The notes: generated from the sequence alone by a model not told the origin. A DNA stretch of 46,041 nt from Nitrosospira sp. Nl5 (GCF_900102495.1 NZ_FMVQ01000018.1:1-46041), one strand, 5' to 3'; positions 9,550 through 20,646 are shown, counted from the first letter of the stretch. Translations and numbers: made by a program.

Positions 9550-10728
9550 TCAGTGCGCTCGCTGTTCAAGTATTTCTACGGCGGGAAGCTTCTTGCCTTC
9601 GAGAAACTCTAGGAAGGCGCCGCCGGCAGTGGATATGTAAGATACCTTATCATAGATATCGTACTTCTGGATCGCAGCGATGGTGTCGCCGCCACCCGCC
9701 AGGGTGAAGGCTTTGGTATCGGCAATGGCTGTCGCGATTGTTTTGGTGCCAGCGCCGAATTGATCGAACTCGAATACGCCAACGGGTCCGTTCCACACGA
9801 CGGTGCCAGCTTTCATGATAATGTCCGCCAACTCTTTTGCGCTCTTCGGACCAATGTCGAAAATCATGTCATCATCGGCAACCGCATCGGCATCTTTCAA
9901 TATCGCCGGTTCGTTCGCATCGAATTTTTTCCCGATTACAACATCCACTGCGATGGGGATGGAAGCATGGCGTTTCGCCATCTTGTCCATCAGCATTTTT
10001 GCGGTAGAAATCAGATCATTTTCGCACAAGGATTTTCCGATATTCTTGCCCGTAGCTTTGAGGAAGGTGTTGGCAATGCCACCGCCAACCACCATCTGGT
10101 CCACTTTTTCGGACAGAGACTCAAGCACGGTAAGTTTCGTCGAAACCTTGGAGCCTCCAACAATGGCGACCATGGGACGCGCCGGATTCAGCAGGGCTTT
10201 GGTCAGCGCGTCCAGCTCTTCCGTCAGCAAGATGCCGGCACAAGCAACAGGAGCGTACTTTGCAATACCGTGAGTTGAGGCCTCAGCGCGGTGCGCCGTG
10301 CCAAATGCATCCATGACAAATACGTCGCACAGCCTTGCGTATTTTCGTGCGGTCTCATCAGCATTTTTCTTTTCACCCTTGTTGATGCGGCAATTTTCCA
10401 GAACGACCAGTTCACCTTCGGCGATCTCGAATTCGTTTTCCACCCAATCCTTGATCAGGCGCACGGGCTTGCCCAAACGTGCGGCGATATCATCGGCAAC
10501 CGGCTTGAGCGAATTCTCCTCCGACCATACACCTTCATCAGGGCGGCCCAGATGTGAGGTCACCATGACTTTGGCTTTTTGTTTCAGGCAATGGCTAATA
10601 GTGGCCATGGAAGCGGTAATACGCGCATCGGAGGTAACTTTGCCGCCCTTAACGGGAACATTGAGATCGGCGCGAATGAAAACGCGCTTGCCTTTAAGAT
10701 CGAGATCGATGACTTTAATGACAGACAC
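9550..10728 (-). CDS. pgk: phosphoglycerate kinase
   Basis: Interconverts 1,3-bisphosphoglycerate and 3-phosphoglycerate with ADP/ATP. In CO2-fixing bacteria it acts in the reductive direction. The 392-residue monomer has the N-terminal signature [15 protein letters not shown] (from residue 15), the substrate-binding SHLGRPDEG, the nucleotide-domain stretch [14 protein letters not shown] and the C-terminal [10 protein letters not shown] followed by [13 protein letters not shown]. It is complete and flanked by gap upstream (134-base gap) and pyk downstream (109-base gap). Confidence 0.97.
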   Translation of the reverse strand: MSVIKVIDLDLKGKRVFIRADLNVPVKGGKVTSDARITASMATISHCLKQKAKVMVTSHLGRPDEGVWSEENSLKPVADDIAARLGKPVRLIKDWVENEFEIAEGELVVLENCRINKGEKKNADETARKYARLCDVFVMDAFGTAHRAEASTHGIAKYAPVACAGILLTEELDALTKALLNPARPMVAIVGGSKVSTKLTVLESLSEKVDQMVVGGGIANTFLKATGKNIGKSLCENDLISTAKMLMDKMAKRHASIPIAVDVVIGKKFDANEPAILKDADAVADDDMIFDIGPKSAKELADIIMKAGTVVWNGPVGVFEFDQFGAGTKTIATAIADTKAFTLAGGGDTIAAIQKYDIYDKVSYISTAGGAFLEFLEGKKLPAVEILEQRAH

Positions 10729-10862
10729 TGGAAAGCTCCAAATTTATACGGCATAAGGATGTCGCACGGACTGTTCCTTATGCCTCATCGAAGGAGCGGG
10801 AGATATGAGAAGGGAAGCGACAGATTCTTTTAATCCCGCAGTTCCACACACCACACCGCAAA

Positions 10863-11939
<1,077 letters not shown>

Positions 11940-13955
11940 TCAGATAACGCTATTCACCGCTTTTATTACATTCTCGACGGTGAAGCCAAAATGCTTGAAT
12001 AAATCGCCGGCGGGTGCCGATTCGCCAAATGTATCCATGCCAACCACCGCGCCTTCGAGCCCCACATACTTGCGCCAGTAATCGGTAATGCCGGCTTCCA
12101 CCGCCACCCGCCCTATGCCTTTCGGCAAGACGTTATCCTTATAGGTGGGGTCCTGGCGGTCAAACAGGCTCGTGCAGGGCATCGAGACTACGCGCGCGCG
12201 CACGCCTGTTTCGGCCAGCGCCTTTTGTGCGAGCATCGCCAGCCCGACTTCAGAACCGGTCGCGATAATAATCGCCTGTGGTTTTCCGTCCGCAGCCTCC
12301 GACAGGATATAGCCACCCTTATCGATCTGTTTGATGGTAGCGGCGTCACGTTTCTGAAAGGGCAGATTCTGGCGGCTGAAAATCAGGGTAGAAGGACCAT
12401 CCTTTCGCTCAATTGCGCGTGCCCAGGCGACTGTCGACTCCACCGTATCGCAGGGCCGCCATACATCCATATTGGGAATATAACGTAACGTCGCTGTCTG
12501 TTCTACCGGTTGGTGTGTCGGTCCATCTTCACCCAAGCCAATCGAATCGTGTGTAAACACAAACAGGTTGCGGATTTTCATCAGTGCCGACATGCGCAGG
12601 GCATTGCGAGCATATTCCGAAAACATAAGGAAAGTAGCGCCGTAAGGGATGATGCCGCCGTGCAGCGATAATCCGTTCATTACGGCACTCATGCCAAATT
12701 CACGTACACCGTAATAAATATAATTGCCGCCGGTCCCTCGGCTGACAGTCTTCGACCCCGACCAGAGGGTGAGGTTGGAGCCCGCCAGATCCGCGGAACC
12801 ACCAATCAGTTCGGGCAATGCCGGTGCCAGGCCCTCAATGGCGTTCTGCGAAGCTTTGCGGGTGGCGATAGTTTCCTGCTTGGCGTCAACACGACCAATC
12901 AAGCCATCCACGTGCTCGCGCCAGCCATCCGGTAGCTCGCCCGATGTGCGCCGCGTGAACTCGGCGGCCTCGGCGGGATATTTCTCGACATACTCCGCGA
13001 ACTTACGGTTCCATTCGGTTTCCAGTTTTTCGCCTTTTGAGCGGCCGTCCCACATTGCATAGACATCATTGGGGATTTCGAATGGCAGATGATGCCAGCC
13101 GATATGCGGACGCGCGGCGGCTATCTCCATGTCTCCCAGGGCGGCACCATGGACTTCGTGAGTATCCGCCTTGTTGGGAGAGCCCATGCCGATTACGGTT
13201 TTGCAGCAAATCATTGACGGTTTGCCGCTGGCCTGCTTGGCCGCTTCGATAGCTGCCTCGATAGCTACAGGGTCATGGCCGTTGACGTTGGGGACCACAT
13301 GCCAACCGTAAGCTTCGAAACGCCTGGGTGTATCATCGGTGAACCAGCCTTCCACGTGACCATCGATGGAAATTCCGTTGTCATCATAAAAACAGATCAG
13401 CTTACCCAGCCCCAGCGTGCCCGCCAGTGAGCAGGCTTCGTGTGAAATTCCTTCCATCAAACAGCCATCGCCAAGAAACACATAAGTGTAGTGATTGACA
13501 ATATCAAAGCCGGGACGATTGAAATCCGCGGCAAGTATTTGTTCCGCCAGCGCCATGCCCACGGCGTTGGCAAGGCCTTGTCCCAGAGGGCCGGTGGTGG
13601 TTTCCACTCCCGGTGTATAACCGTACTCAGGGTGGCCGGGCGTCTTGGAATGAAGCTGGCGGAAGCGCTTGATTTCCTCCATCGGCAAGTCATAGCCGGT
13701 AAGGTGCAGCAAGGCATAAATCAGCATCGAGCCATGCCCGTTGGACAGCACGAACCGATCGCGATCAACCCACTTGGGATTGGCAGGATTGTGGCGTAAA
13801 TGATGAATCCATAATACCTCGGCTATCTCCGCCATACCCATGGGCATGCCGGGGTGACCAGAATTGGCTTTTTGAACAGCGTCCATAGCCAGCGCGCGGA
13901 TAGCGCTGGTCAGGTTCTTGAACACCGGCGCGTCAAAATCTCTAAATGTTCCCAT
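11940..13955 (-). CDS. tkt: transketolase
   Basis: A thiamine-diphosphate enzyme that moves two-carbon ketol units between sugar phosphates in the pentose phosphate pathway and Calvin cycle. It is 671 residues from the ATG at 13955. A GTG two codons earlier is also possible, but the Shine-Dalgarno-like GGGAG is better spaced for the ATG. Visible motifs include [14 protein letters not shown] near the N terminus, the ThDP/metal motif [13 protein letters not shown] with DDNGISIDG, and the transketolase signature [17 protein letters not shown]. It heads the carbon-metabolism block. A terminator-like hairpin lies directly upstream of its ribosome-binding site. Confidence 0.96.
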   Translation of the reverse strand: MGTFRDFDAPVFKNLTSAIRALAMDAVQKANSGHPGMPMGMAEIAEVLWIHHLRHNPANPKWVDRDRFVLSNGHGSMLIYALLHLTGYDLPMEEIKRFRQLHSKTPGHPEYGYTPGVETTTGPLGQGLANAVGMALAEQILAADFNRPGFDIVNHYTYVFLGDGCLMEGISHEACSLAGTLGLGKLICFYDDNGISIDGHVEGWFTDDTPRRFEAYGWHVVPNVNGHDPVAIEAAIEAAKQASGKPSMICCKTVIGMGSPNKADTHEVHGAALGDMEIAAARPHIGWHHLPFEIPNDVYAMWDGRSKGEKLETEWNRKFAEYVEKYPAEAAEFTRRTSGELPDGWREHVDGLIGRVDAKQETIATRKASQNAIEGLAPALPELIGGSADLAGSNLTLWSGSKTVSRGTGGNYIYYGVREFGMSAVMNGLSLHGGIIPYGATFLMFSEYARNALRMSALMKIRNLFVFTHDSIGLGEDGPTHQPVEQTATLRYIPNMDVWRPCDTVESTVAWARAIERKDGPSTLIFSRQNLPFQKRDAATIKQIDKGGYILSEAADGKPQAIIIATGSEVGLAMLAQKALAETGVRARVVSMPCTSLFDRQDPTYKDNVLPKGIGRVAVEAGITDYWRKYVGLEGAVVGMDTFGESAPAGDLFKHFGFTVENVIKAVNSVI

Positions 13956-13988
13956 GGACACAAGCTCCCTTGTTCAACGAATATATCG

Positions 13989-14025
13989 CAAATAAAAACA
14001 CCGCCCCCTAACCCGGGTAGCGGTG
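13989..14025 (-). terminator. intrinsic terminator hairpin just upstream of tkt
   Basis: On the minus strand a stem of CACCGC and GCGGTG encloses a C/G-rich inner part (ACCCGGGT and GGGGG), followed immediately by TGTTTTTATTTG. This is a typical Rho-independent terminator. It lies about 200 bases after the ntrX-like gene and only about 34 bases before the tkt start. It may end the ntrY-ntrX transcript, or sit in the tkt leader and act by attenuation. The remaining 14026-14223 holds nothing I can name and presumably contains the tkt promoter. Confidence 0.75.
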
Positions 14026-14223
14026 CGGGTCGGCAAAGCCTTATTATCGCTTAAGATACGATGTCAGACAACTATGACAAACCTGAATTGCGCCAGATTA
14101 AATGGAATTGGAGAGAATTCCGAGACGTAACCATCATACATATCGTCCCGATAGCGTATCCCCAACTCGTATGATTCCGATAATTTTTTCGAGGGAGAAT
14201 ATTGAAAAACTTCTTTAGGGGTA

Positions 14224-15474
14224 TCAGTGATTCCGCAGCTTGATGCCCAGCAGCTTGAGTTTGCGGTAAAGATGTGTGCGTTCCAGCCCGGCTCGCTCCG
14301 CCACCCGCGTCATATTGCCACTTTCCTGATCAATGAGCTGTTCAAAATAAGTTTTTTCAAACATGTCACGCGCCTCGCGTAACGGAATATTCAGCGGGAC
14401 GCCCGCAACCGCTTGCGCCGGCGATGAAGAAGCTAATATTTGCTTCACATCCTCGGCTGATATTTCATCGGCCGCGCAGGTCAGCGCCAGGGAGTGAACC
14501 GCGCCAGTGAGCTGCGCAAGGTTTCCGGGCCAGTCCTGGTTTCGCAAGACATTTAGTGCTGCCGTGCTGAATTGCCGCAGAGGTACTTCACCCGATTCGA
14601 TAAAGCGTGAGAGTATCTGGCTGGCGAGTTCAGGGATGTCTTCACGGTGTTCCCTCAATGCGGGAACGTTGATGCAGAGGCCGCTCAAAACTTCATATAG
14701 TCTAGGATCATAGACGCCTTGCGCCGTCAATCCGGCGAGCGGCATTGATGTGGCAACCACGAGTCGCACGCTATATTTTTCCAGTTTGCCCAGCAGCAGC
14801 AATAATCCTTTTTGCGCCAGTCTGTTGAGATCACCGATCTCCTTCAGAAATAACACTCCGCCCTTTGCCCGTTCCAGCAAATCAAACGGGGCATTCGTCA
14901 GAGCGGCGAGGGTATCCGGCTCCACCCAGGGGGTGTTAGGGCGATGTAGAAAGCGTGCGCACAGGTCCACGCCGGTACCTGGTTCGCCGGTGAGGAGGAG
15001 CGGCGTTCTCAGGTTGCTTACCTGTTCCAGCCGTTTTTTCAGATCGACGATCAACGGCCCCCTGCCCAGGCTGGCAAGTGGAAGGATCGCGGGCGGCCTG
15101 ACTTGTCCTCCGCGCAACGCGCGTCCCACCGTACTCAACAGCTTTTGTAGCGGAATAGGTTTTTCCAGGTAACCTGATGCGCCCATACGCGTCGCTTCCA
15201 CCGCGGTATCTATGGTGCCGTGGCCAGACATCATGACTACTGGCATGGTGAGCAGGCCGCCGCTTGCCCACTCTTTCAGGAGCGTAATGCCATCGGTATC
15301 CGGCATCCAGATATCCAGGAGTACAAGATCGGGTCGCGTCTGTTTTCGCCAATTGCGGGCCTGCCCAGCATTTTCCGCAAGTGCCACGTGATAGCCTTCA
15401 TCACGCAAGATTTCGGACAATAGCTCACGGATGCCAATTTCGTCATCAACGACAAGGATTGTATTGTTACTCAT
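14224..15474 (-). CDS. NtrX-like response regulator with degenerate sigma-54 ATPase domain
   Basis: A 416-residue response regulator, partner of the NtrY-like kinase upstream. The receiver domain (about 1-120) is intact, with acidic DDE, phospho-acceptor D54 in LLDIWMP and Lys in YLEKPIP. The central AAA+ domain is degraded. The Walker A position reads GEPGTGVD (about 163-170), with Val where Lys is needed. Walker B reads LFLKEI (about 207-212), with Lys where the first Asp should be. The GAFTGA loop that contacts sigma-54 is absent. The C-terminal Fis-type helix-turn-helix (about 375-414, MTRVAERAGLERTHLYRKL) is intact. It probably works as a phospho-regulated DNA-binding protein rather than a sigma-54 activator. 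I prefer the ATG at 15474 over a TTG two codons upstream. Confidence 0.88.
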   Translation of the reverse strand: MSNNTILVVDDEIGIRELLSEILRDEGYHVALAENAGQARNWRKQTRPDLVLLDIWMPDTDGITLLKEWASGGLLTMPVVMMSGHGTIDTAVEATRMGASGYLEKPIPLQKLLSTVGRALRGGQVRPPAILPLASLGRGPLIVDLKKRLEQVSNLRTPLLLTGEPGTGVDLCARFLHRPNTPWVEPDTLAALTNAPFDLLERAKGGVLFLKEIGDLNRLAQKGLLLLLGKLEKYSVRLVVATSMPLAGLTAQGVYDPRLYEVLSGLCINVPALREHREDIPELASQILSRFIESGEVPLRQFSTAALNVLRNQDWPGNLAQLTGAVHSLALTCAADEISAEDVKQILASSSPAQAVAGVPLNIPLREARDMFEKTYFEQLIDQESGNMTRVAERAGLERTHLYRKLKLLGIKLRNH

Positions 15475-15561
15475 ATTCAAGCGTAAAATCCTTCATGACT
15501 TGGGGAAATGCCTGTCAATGAGCGCCGATAAGAGTGTATCGGAGTGGGCGCTTCCAGGCAG

Positions 15562-15589
15562 CGGAATATAAATTCCGGAATATAAATTC
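15562..15589. repeat. perfect 14-bp tandem repeat between ntrY and ntrX
   Basis: Two directly abutting copies of CGGAATATAAATTC, an AT-rich unit on a GC-rich background, lie in the 127 bases between the ntrY stop and the ntrX start. Placement suggests a regulator binding site or internal promoter, but a chance duplication cannot be excluded. Confidence 0.7.
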
Positions 15590-15601
15590 TTAAAGCGGTC
15601 A

Positions 15602-17773
15602 TCATATGGCTTCGCGATCGATCGCCGTGTTGTCCCTTGCCGCGGTTGGCAGGGTAATTGAAATTCGTGCCCCGTGAGGCCGGATATTTTCTATCTGAAT
15701 CGATCCGTTGTGTTCTTCGACTATTTTTTTGACGATCGGAAGTCCTAACCCTGTCCCCTTGGACTTGGTGGTAACGTAAGGCTCGAACACTCGCGCTCTG
15801 ACCTGTTCAGGAAACCCCCCGCCATTATCACTCACGCTAAACCGTACTCCGCCCGGCGCAGTCTCGGTTCGTACCATGATAGCGGGTTCCGCCACCCCTA
15901 TCAGTGTATCTTGGGCATTTTGCAGGAGATTGTGGATAACCTGGCGTAATCGCGCGGAGTCCCCTTTCACCGCCGGCAAATCTGAAGCCAAGGCCAAATA
16001 AATGTGTGGTTGCGGATAGCCAGGTACTGTTACGCTAGCCGCCTCGTATAACGTGAGTACTTCCCGCACCAGCCCATTGAAATCCAGCGGATGAAATTCC
16101 AGTTCAGGTGCCCGCGCATATTCACTGAACTCGTTGACCATTTTTTTAAGGGCCGCCACCTGATTGACGATAGTCTCGGTGGAGCGCCGCAAGATTTGCG
16201 CATCTTGAACATTCAGTTTCTCAGCGAGCTTGTGCTGCATGCGCTCCGCCGAAAGTTGTATCGGTGTCAGAGGATTCTTGATTTCATGCGCCAGGCGGCG
16301 CGCTACTTCGCCCCACGCAGCAGTGCGCTGTACCTGCAATAAACCGGTAATGTCATCAAACACCACCACACCGCCTCCGCCTGAGACTGGCGGCAGGCGT
16401 GTTCCGCGTAGCAGCAGCACCTGATCGGTACCATCTCTCGAACGTTCTACCTGGCATTGCCATTCGCCCCTCTTTCCCGAATGAAATCCCTCGAGAATTT
16501 CAGTTTTGAAAGAGCTCAATTGCGGTTCGCGAACTGCACATTCTTCAATGGTCAATCCTTCGAGACCCATCAGCGGAACCTGCAGAATTTGTTCTGCGCT
16601 AAGGTTCGCCGTGCGTAAGCATAAATTTTCGTCGAATACCAGGACGCCGGATGAGAGGTTGGCCAATATGTTTTCGAGATATGCTCTGGCACTCTCCACT
16701 TCCTGCTGGTTGCGCTGAGCCGTCACACGGGCTTCCTCAAGTTGCTGGGTCATGAGATTAAAAGATTCGGTCAACACTCCCATCTCGTCCCGGCTTTGCA
16801 CCGGATGGCGTCTGCTAAAATCACCTTGAGCAACGGCGCGGGTGCCTTCCGCCAGCATGCCCAAGGGCGCGCTCAGCCGCTCACTGATAAGGAACGCCGC
16901 AGCCAAAGCGGAGAAAAGGGAGAGCAGCAGCGTGAGTGTAAGCGTCACGCCATAGAGACCTTTCAATCCTTCGCGCGATAGCAGCAATTCCTGATAATCG
17001 CGATAGGCTGCCTGCACTATTTCCGCATCTTCGGTGAGTTGCTTCGGTACCGGCTGCAATAATTGCAAGACAGGAGCATCTCCTTCCTTGCCGAGCACGT
17101 CGATCGACGTTATCACCCTTAAATACAGGCCCCTGCCGGGAATCGATTCAACGGCACTGTAAGCTTTCTCCGTCCTTATCTGGCGCATTACCGCCGGATT
17201 CAATGTTTCTGTGAACAACTCGGTGTCATTGGCGCCGGAAAAAGCGATGACCTGGCCTTCCTGATTAAATAGTGCGGCTTCCTGTATCTGTGATTGGTCC
17301 AGCAATTGGTTTAGCGCCGGCACCGGTGCAGCGGAATGCTCAGATAGCGTCAGTGCGGCGGTCTGGGCTTTGATGCGCAGCTCGTCCAGCAGATTATCGA
17401 GGATGCTGCGTCCCAGGTTTAAGCCCCCCTCAAGCGCCCGGTCTACTTTGACATCAAACCACGACTCAATGCTTTTCCCGAGGAACTGTACCGATACCCC
17501 ATACACTAGCGCACCTGGAAGAATGGCCATCAGCGAGAAGATCAGCAATAGGCGTAACGCCAGTCGGGAGCCGAATACGCCCGCTTTGAGTCTGCGCCTG
17601 AGTCTCCATAGCAAATATCCCACCACTGCCATGAGAAACAGCACCAGACCGATATTGAGCCGGATGAGGAGCCGGTATTTTCGCTCAAAAAGTCCGGTAT
17701 CTGCACCCGCCGTCGCGAGCAGAAATAGCATGACCGCACCTAGGCCGGCGCCAATGATAATGACGTATTTCAC
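15602..17773 (-). CDS. NtrY-like sensor histidine kinase
   Basis: A 723-residue inner-membrane histidine kinase of the NtrY type. I place the start at GTG 17773, which overlaps the stop of the preceding gene by 4 nt (GTGA). The longer ATG-started frame would extend 79 bases into that gene, and homologues begin near this KYVIIIG segment. Layout: three membrane helices within about 1-105, a periplasmic sensor region to about 260, a fourth helix near 270-295, HAMP, PAS (about 350-460), then HisKA with RRLAHEIKNPLTP and an HATPase with NLLQNAQDTL, SDNGGGFPE and GTGLGLPIVKKIVEEH. NtrY/NtrX pairs are linked to nitrogen and redox signalling. The signal here is unknown. Confidence 0.9.
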   Translation of the reverse strand: MKYVIIIGAGLGAVMLFLLATAGADTGLFERKYRLLIRLNIGLVLFLMAVVGYLLWRLRRRLKAGVFGSRLALRLLLIFSLMAILPGALVYGVSVQFLGKSIESWFDVKVDRALEGGLNLGRSILDNLLDELRIKAQTAALTLSEHSAAPVPALNQLLDQSQIQEAALFNQEGQVIAFSGANDTELFTETLNPAVMRQIRTEKAYSAVESIPGRGLYLRVITSIDVLGKEGDAPVLQLLQPVPKQLTEDAEIVQAAYRDYQELLLSREGLKGLYGVTLTLTLLLSLFSALAAAFLISERLSAPLGMLAEGTRAVAQGDFSRRHPVQSRDEMGVLTESFNLMTQQLEEARVTAQRNQQEVESARAYLENILANLSSGVLVFDENLCLRTANLSAEQILQVPLMGLEGLTIEECAVREPQLSSFKTEILEGFHSGKRGEWQCQVERSRDGTDQVLLLRGTRLPPVSGGGGVVVFDDITGLLQVQRTAAWGEVARRLAHEIKNPLTPIQLSAERMQHKLAEKLNVQDAQILRRSTETIVNQVAALKKMVNEFSEYARAPELEFHPLDFNGLVREVLTLYEAASVTVPGYPQPHIYLALASDLPAVKGDSARLRQVIHNLLQNAQDTLIGVAEPAIMVRTETAPGGVRFSVSDNGGGFPEQVRARVFEPYVTTKSKGTGLGLPIVKKIVEEHNGSIQIENIRPHGARISITLPTAARDNTAIDREAI

Positions 17774-18387
17774 GGCTTGGTATTGTCTTGGAGCTTTTGC
17801 AATGGCAACCTTGTGGCCCATTGCAGGATGCCAGAGCTCAGATCCCACTCCCTGGAGCCAAGTGTCTCTACCTGGAATGGTTTAGGTAACGCCGATATAT
17901 CAAGTCGCATACGCATTTCCACGGTGTATTCCGTATCTTGTTTCAGCTCGGAACTTGCGATAATAGGACGATCACGCACTCGGCCCAGGGCCTGTAATGC
18001 CTCATTCAGTGTGGCGAAGTTCTGCGACAATGTCCCACGGCTTAAACGGTATTGGCGGGTAAGCGCGTAATAGCTCAACCCTTCCCTCACCCGGCTGTGC
18101 GCAACCCTCTCGTCGAACCAGTACCAACGCGCGTTCATCAGGTTAAGTTCCGTTACAAAATAAAGTACGATGCCTTTTTCGAGTGCACGCTCCAGCTTGA
18201 AGTTGAGCGCGATGTCGAAATCAGCGTCAAACTGATAGCCCCCATCCACTGCCTCTATTACAACAGACTTAATCTGTATGCCTTCCGCGGTGGCGGTACC
18301 ACCCAGTAGCAGTGCCGCTGTCAGCAGTACTCTCGCAGCCGCGCGTAACCCCCGCGCGAAGGAATCAGGCTTTGTGCAGCAGGGCAT
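17770..18387 (-). CDS. DUF4390 secreted or periplasmic protein
   Basis: A conserved betaproteobacterial protein of unknown function (DUF4390), 205 residues from the ATG at 18387. An N-terminal basic stretch and hydrophobic segment (about residues 13-35, VLLTAALLLGG then ATAEG) look like a signal peptide. The mature part has the family hallmarks ARWYWFDE, LSYYALTRQYRLSRG, LPKPFQVE and SREWDLSSG. It overlaps the rsmB stop by 23 nt and the ntrY start by 4 nt, so it is translationally coupled to both. Constant linkage to ntrY suggests an envelope role in that signalling pathway, but this is inference. An ATG at 18402 is an alternative start. Confidence 0.85.
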   Translation of the reverse strand: MPCCTKPDSFARGLRAAARVLLTAALLLGGTATAEGIQIKSVVIEAVDGGYQFDADFDIALNFKLERALEKGIVLYFVTELNLMNARWYWFDERVAHSRVREGLSYYALTRQYRLSRGTLSQNFATLNEALQALGRVRDRPIIASSELKQDTEYTVEMRMRLDISALPKPFQVETLGSREWDLSSGILQWATRLPLQKLQDNTKP

Positions 18388-19642
18388 AAAAGAAACCGTC
18401 ATGGTGGGAATTCGGTAACAGTTGCCCGTCAATTGTTTCAACCAGGGAAAGAGGCAGCAGACGGGCATCCGGATGATGGCGTAAAAATTCTTCCACCTGT
18501 CGTTTATTTTCCTCGGCGAAAACCGAACAGGTGACGTAAAGCAATTTACCATCTCTGGTCAGCATCTGCCATAGAGCGTCGAGGATTTCCCGCTGCTGTG
18601 CGGCAAATCGGGAAAGGTCGCTTTCGCGCCTTAGCCATTTTATATCGGGATGACGGCACACCACTCCCGATGCAGAGCAGGGTACATCGGCTAAAATGCG
18701 GTCAAATTGCCGGCCGTCCCACCATCCCGCAGGTTGGACCGCATTGCCTTGAACGACGCGATGAGACCTAAGATCCAGCCGCGAGAAGTTTTGTGTTATG
18801 CGTATAATCCGCGTGGTATCGTTGTCGAGCGCAGTCAGTTCCACATCCGCCAGTTCCAGTAGATGCGCGCTTTTACCTCCAGGAGCAGCGCAAGCATCCA
18901 ATACCCGCATGCCATCTTGTGCATCCAACAATGGTGCAGCCAATTGCGCACCTGCATCCTGTACTGATACCAATCCCTCGGCAAATCCAGGTAGTTTTTC
19001 CACCGGCACCGGACACGCCAGTTCGAGCGCATCGTTCCATAATAGCTGGGCATTCATACCGTTTTGATTGAGCCATTTCCGGTATTCACTCACGCAGACT
19101 TTGCGACGATTGACCCTTAGCGTCATAGGCGGGTGTTGATTGCTGGCCTCCAGCACAGCCTGATAGCTTTGCGGATATTGTGTACGGAGTTTGTCTATCC
19201 ACCATTGTGGATGGGAGTAACGTCCCACTTCGCTCTCAGCCGCCCGTTCCAGCAGGGTTGCGCGTTGGCGTATGAAGTTGCGCAAAATCGCATTGACCAG
19301 CCCTTGCGCACCCTTGCTACCCTTCAAACCGAGAGAAGCGGATACGGCATTATCCACAACCGCATGCACCGAAGTTTTGCTGTATCCCAGTTGATACAAG
19401 CCAACCAATAATAAACAACGTAGATTTTGGTCCCATAGCGGCTTATTCAGCAGCAATGCCAGCAACGCGTCGAGTTGGCCATAAAAACGCAGCACACCGT
19501 AGCTTAAATCCTGGATCGCTCCGCGCTGCTGGCCGGAAAGATCGGCATGGGTACGCCAGTAGTCCTGCAACACCGCTGTCAGGCTCGCGCCAGCCAGTAC
19601 TTTACCTACCGTTGCGGCGGCTACACGTTGTGTTTTAATCAT
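18365..19642 (-). CDS. rsmB: 16S rRNA m5C967 methyltransferase RsmB
   Basis: RsmB methylates C967 of 16S rRNA with S-adenosylmethionine. The 425-residue protein has an N-terminal NusB-like RNA-binding domain (about 1-135), a linker, and the class I methyltransferase domain. That domain carries LDACAAPGGKSAHLLEL (about 246), the catalytic motif VPCSASGVVCRHPDIKW (about 318) and the second cysteine motif LLYVTCSVFAEEN (about 367). Its start overlaps the fmt stop by 8 nt, which is the usual fmt-rsmB arrangement. Length and motifs are complete. Confidence 0.96.
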   Translation of the reverse strand: MIKTQRVAAATVGKVLAGASLTAVLQDYWRTHADLSGQQRGAIQDLSYGVLRFYGQLDALLALLLNKPLWDQNLRCLLLVGLYQLGYSKTSVHAVVDNAVSASLGLKGSKGAQGLVNAILRNFIRQRATLLERAAESEVGRYSHPQWWIDKLRTQYPQSYQAVLEASNQHPPMTLRVNRRKVCVSEYRKWLNQNGMNAQLLWNDALELACPVPVEKLPGFAEGLVSVQDAGAQLAAPLLDAQDGMRVLDACAAPGGKSAHLLELADVELTALDNDTTRIIRITQNFSRLDLRSHRVVQGNAVQPAGWWDGRQFDRILADVPCSASGVVCRHPDIKWLRRESDLSRFAAQQREILDALWQMLTRDGKLLYVTCSVFAEENKRQVEEFLRHHPDARLLPLSLVETIDGQLLPNSHHDGFFYALLHKA

Positions 19643-20579
19643 TCCGGTATTTTGGTTGAAAGCAGTCGCCCGGTTGCAATGAATGTCCCGAAAGAAATTG
19701 GGCCGCGGTTAATTTTTTACCACCGGATTTTTGCACGATTTCCAGTACGAGAGAGCCATTTCCGCACCCGACCACAATGCCATCGCGCCTTGTCGCAACA
19801 ATCTCCCCCGGCCTGTCAGCAACATCCGCAGCTACGCTAGCCTGCCATACTTTCATAGAGATTCCGCGTACCCGGGAATGCGCGCCAGGCCGGGGGTTGA
19901 ATGCGCGCACCGCCCGGCTGATGCTCTCTGCGCTGCACCGCCAGTCAATCTCCGCTTCCTCTTTTTCCAGTTTAGGCGCGTACCTCGCGGCAGCTTCATT
20001 TTGGGGAGTTGCGGAAATTTTCCCTTGTTGTATACCTGTTAATGCTTCCACAATGCAAAGCGCTCCCAGCAAGGCGAGTTTGTCATGCAGAGTTTGAGCG
20101 GTATCATCTTGTGCGATTGCAATACTTCGCTGCAACAGGATCGCGCCAGTATCCAGACCTTGGTCCATCTGCATGATCGTGATTCCGGTTTCCCGATCAC
20201 CCGCCAATATTGCCCGCTGGATTGGCGCAGCGCCCCGCCAGCGCGGCAGTAACGAAGCATGAATATTAAGACAACCAAGGCGTGGAATATTCAAAACAGT
20301 CGAGGGTAGGATCAGTCCATACGCCGCGACCACCATGATATCCGCATCAATGGCTTCCAGTTGCGTACGCAACTCGGCTTGCTTGAGGGAATACGGCTGC
20401 GACAAGGAGAATTTTCGTTTTTGCGCAAGCGACTTAACGGCGCTTTCCGCCGTTCTCATGCCGCGTCCGGCAGGACGGTCGGGCTGGGTCAGAACCAATG
20501 CAATCTCATGTCCGGCATCTGCCAGAGCTTCAAGCGCGGGGACGGAAAATGATGGGGTACCTGCAAAAATAATTTTCAT
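19635..20579 (-). CDS. fmt: methionyl-tRNA formyltransferase
   Basis: Formylates initiator Met-tRNA using 10-formyltetrahydrofolate, a cytosolic step before translation initiation. It has 314 residues, the usual length. The N-terminal Rossmann-like domain contains IIFAGTPSFSVP, the formyl-donor motif HASLLPRWRGAAPIQRAI and MDQGLDTGAIL. The C-terminal OB-like domain (about 205-310) has AFNPRPGAHS. It is followed with an 8-nt overlap by rsmB. def, its usual immediate neighbour, is unusually 305 bases away, with a repeat and structured element between them. Confidence 0.96.
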   Translation of the reverse strand: MKIIFAGTPSFSVPALEALADAGHEIALVLTQPDRPAGRGMRTAESAVKSLAQKRKFSLSQPYSLKQAELRTQLEAIDADIMVVAAYGLILPSTVLNIPRLGCLNIHASLLPRWRGAAPIQRAILAGDRETGITIMQMDQGLDTGAILLQRSIAIAQDDTAQTLHDKLALLGALCIVEALTGIQQGKISATPQNEAAARYAPKLEKEEAEIDWRCSAESISRAVRAFNPRPGAHSRVRGISMKVWQASVAADVADRPGEIVATRRDGIVVGCGNGSLVLEIVQKSGGKKLTAAQFLSGHSLQPGDCFQPKYRND

Positions 20580-20610
20580 GTTGAGCGCGGGTTGGTCTGA
20601 ATCCGACAGT

Positions 20611-20646
20611 TGGAAGAGATGGAAAGAGATGGAAAGAGATGGAAGG
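20611..20646. repeat. short purine-rich tandem repeat upstream of fmt
   Basis: Three and a half units of TGGAAAGAGA (the first unit lacks one A) run head to tail about 30 bases upstream of the fmt start. Read with fmt it is a pyrimidine-rich leader. Read with the opposite strand it ends in AGAGATG, the start of a 43-codon small ORF. Such 10-bp units can vary in copy number by slippage. Confidence 0.75.
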
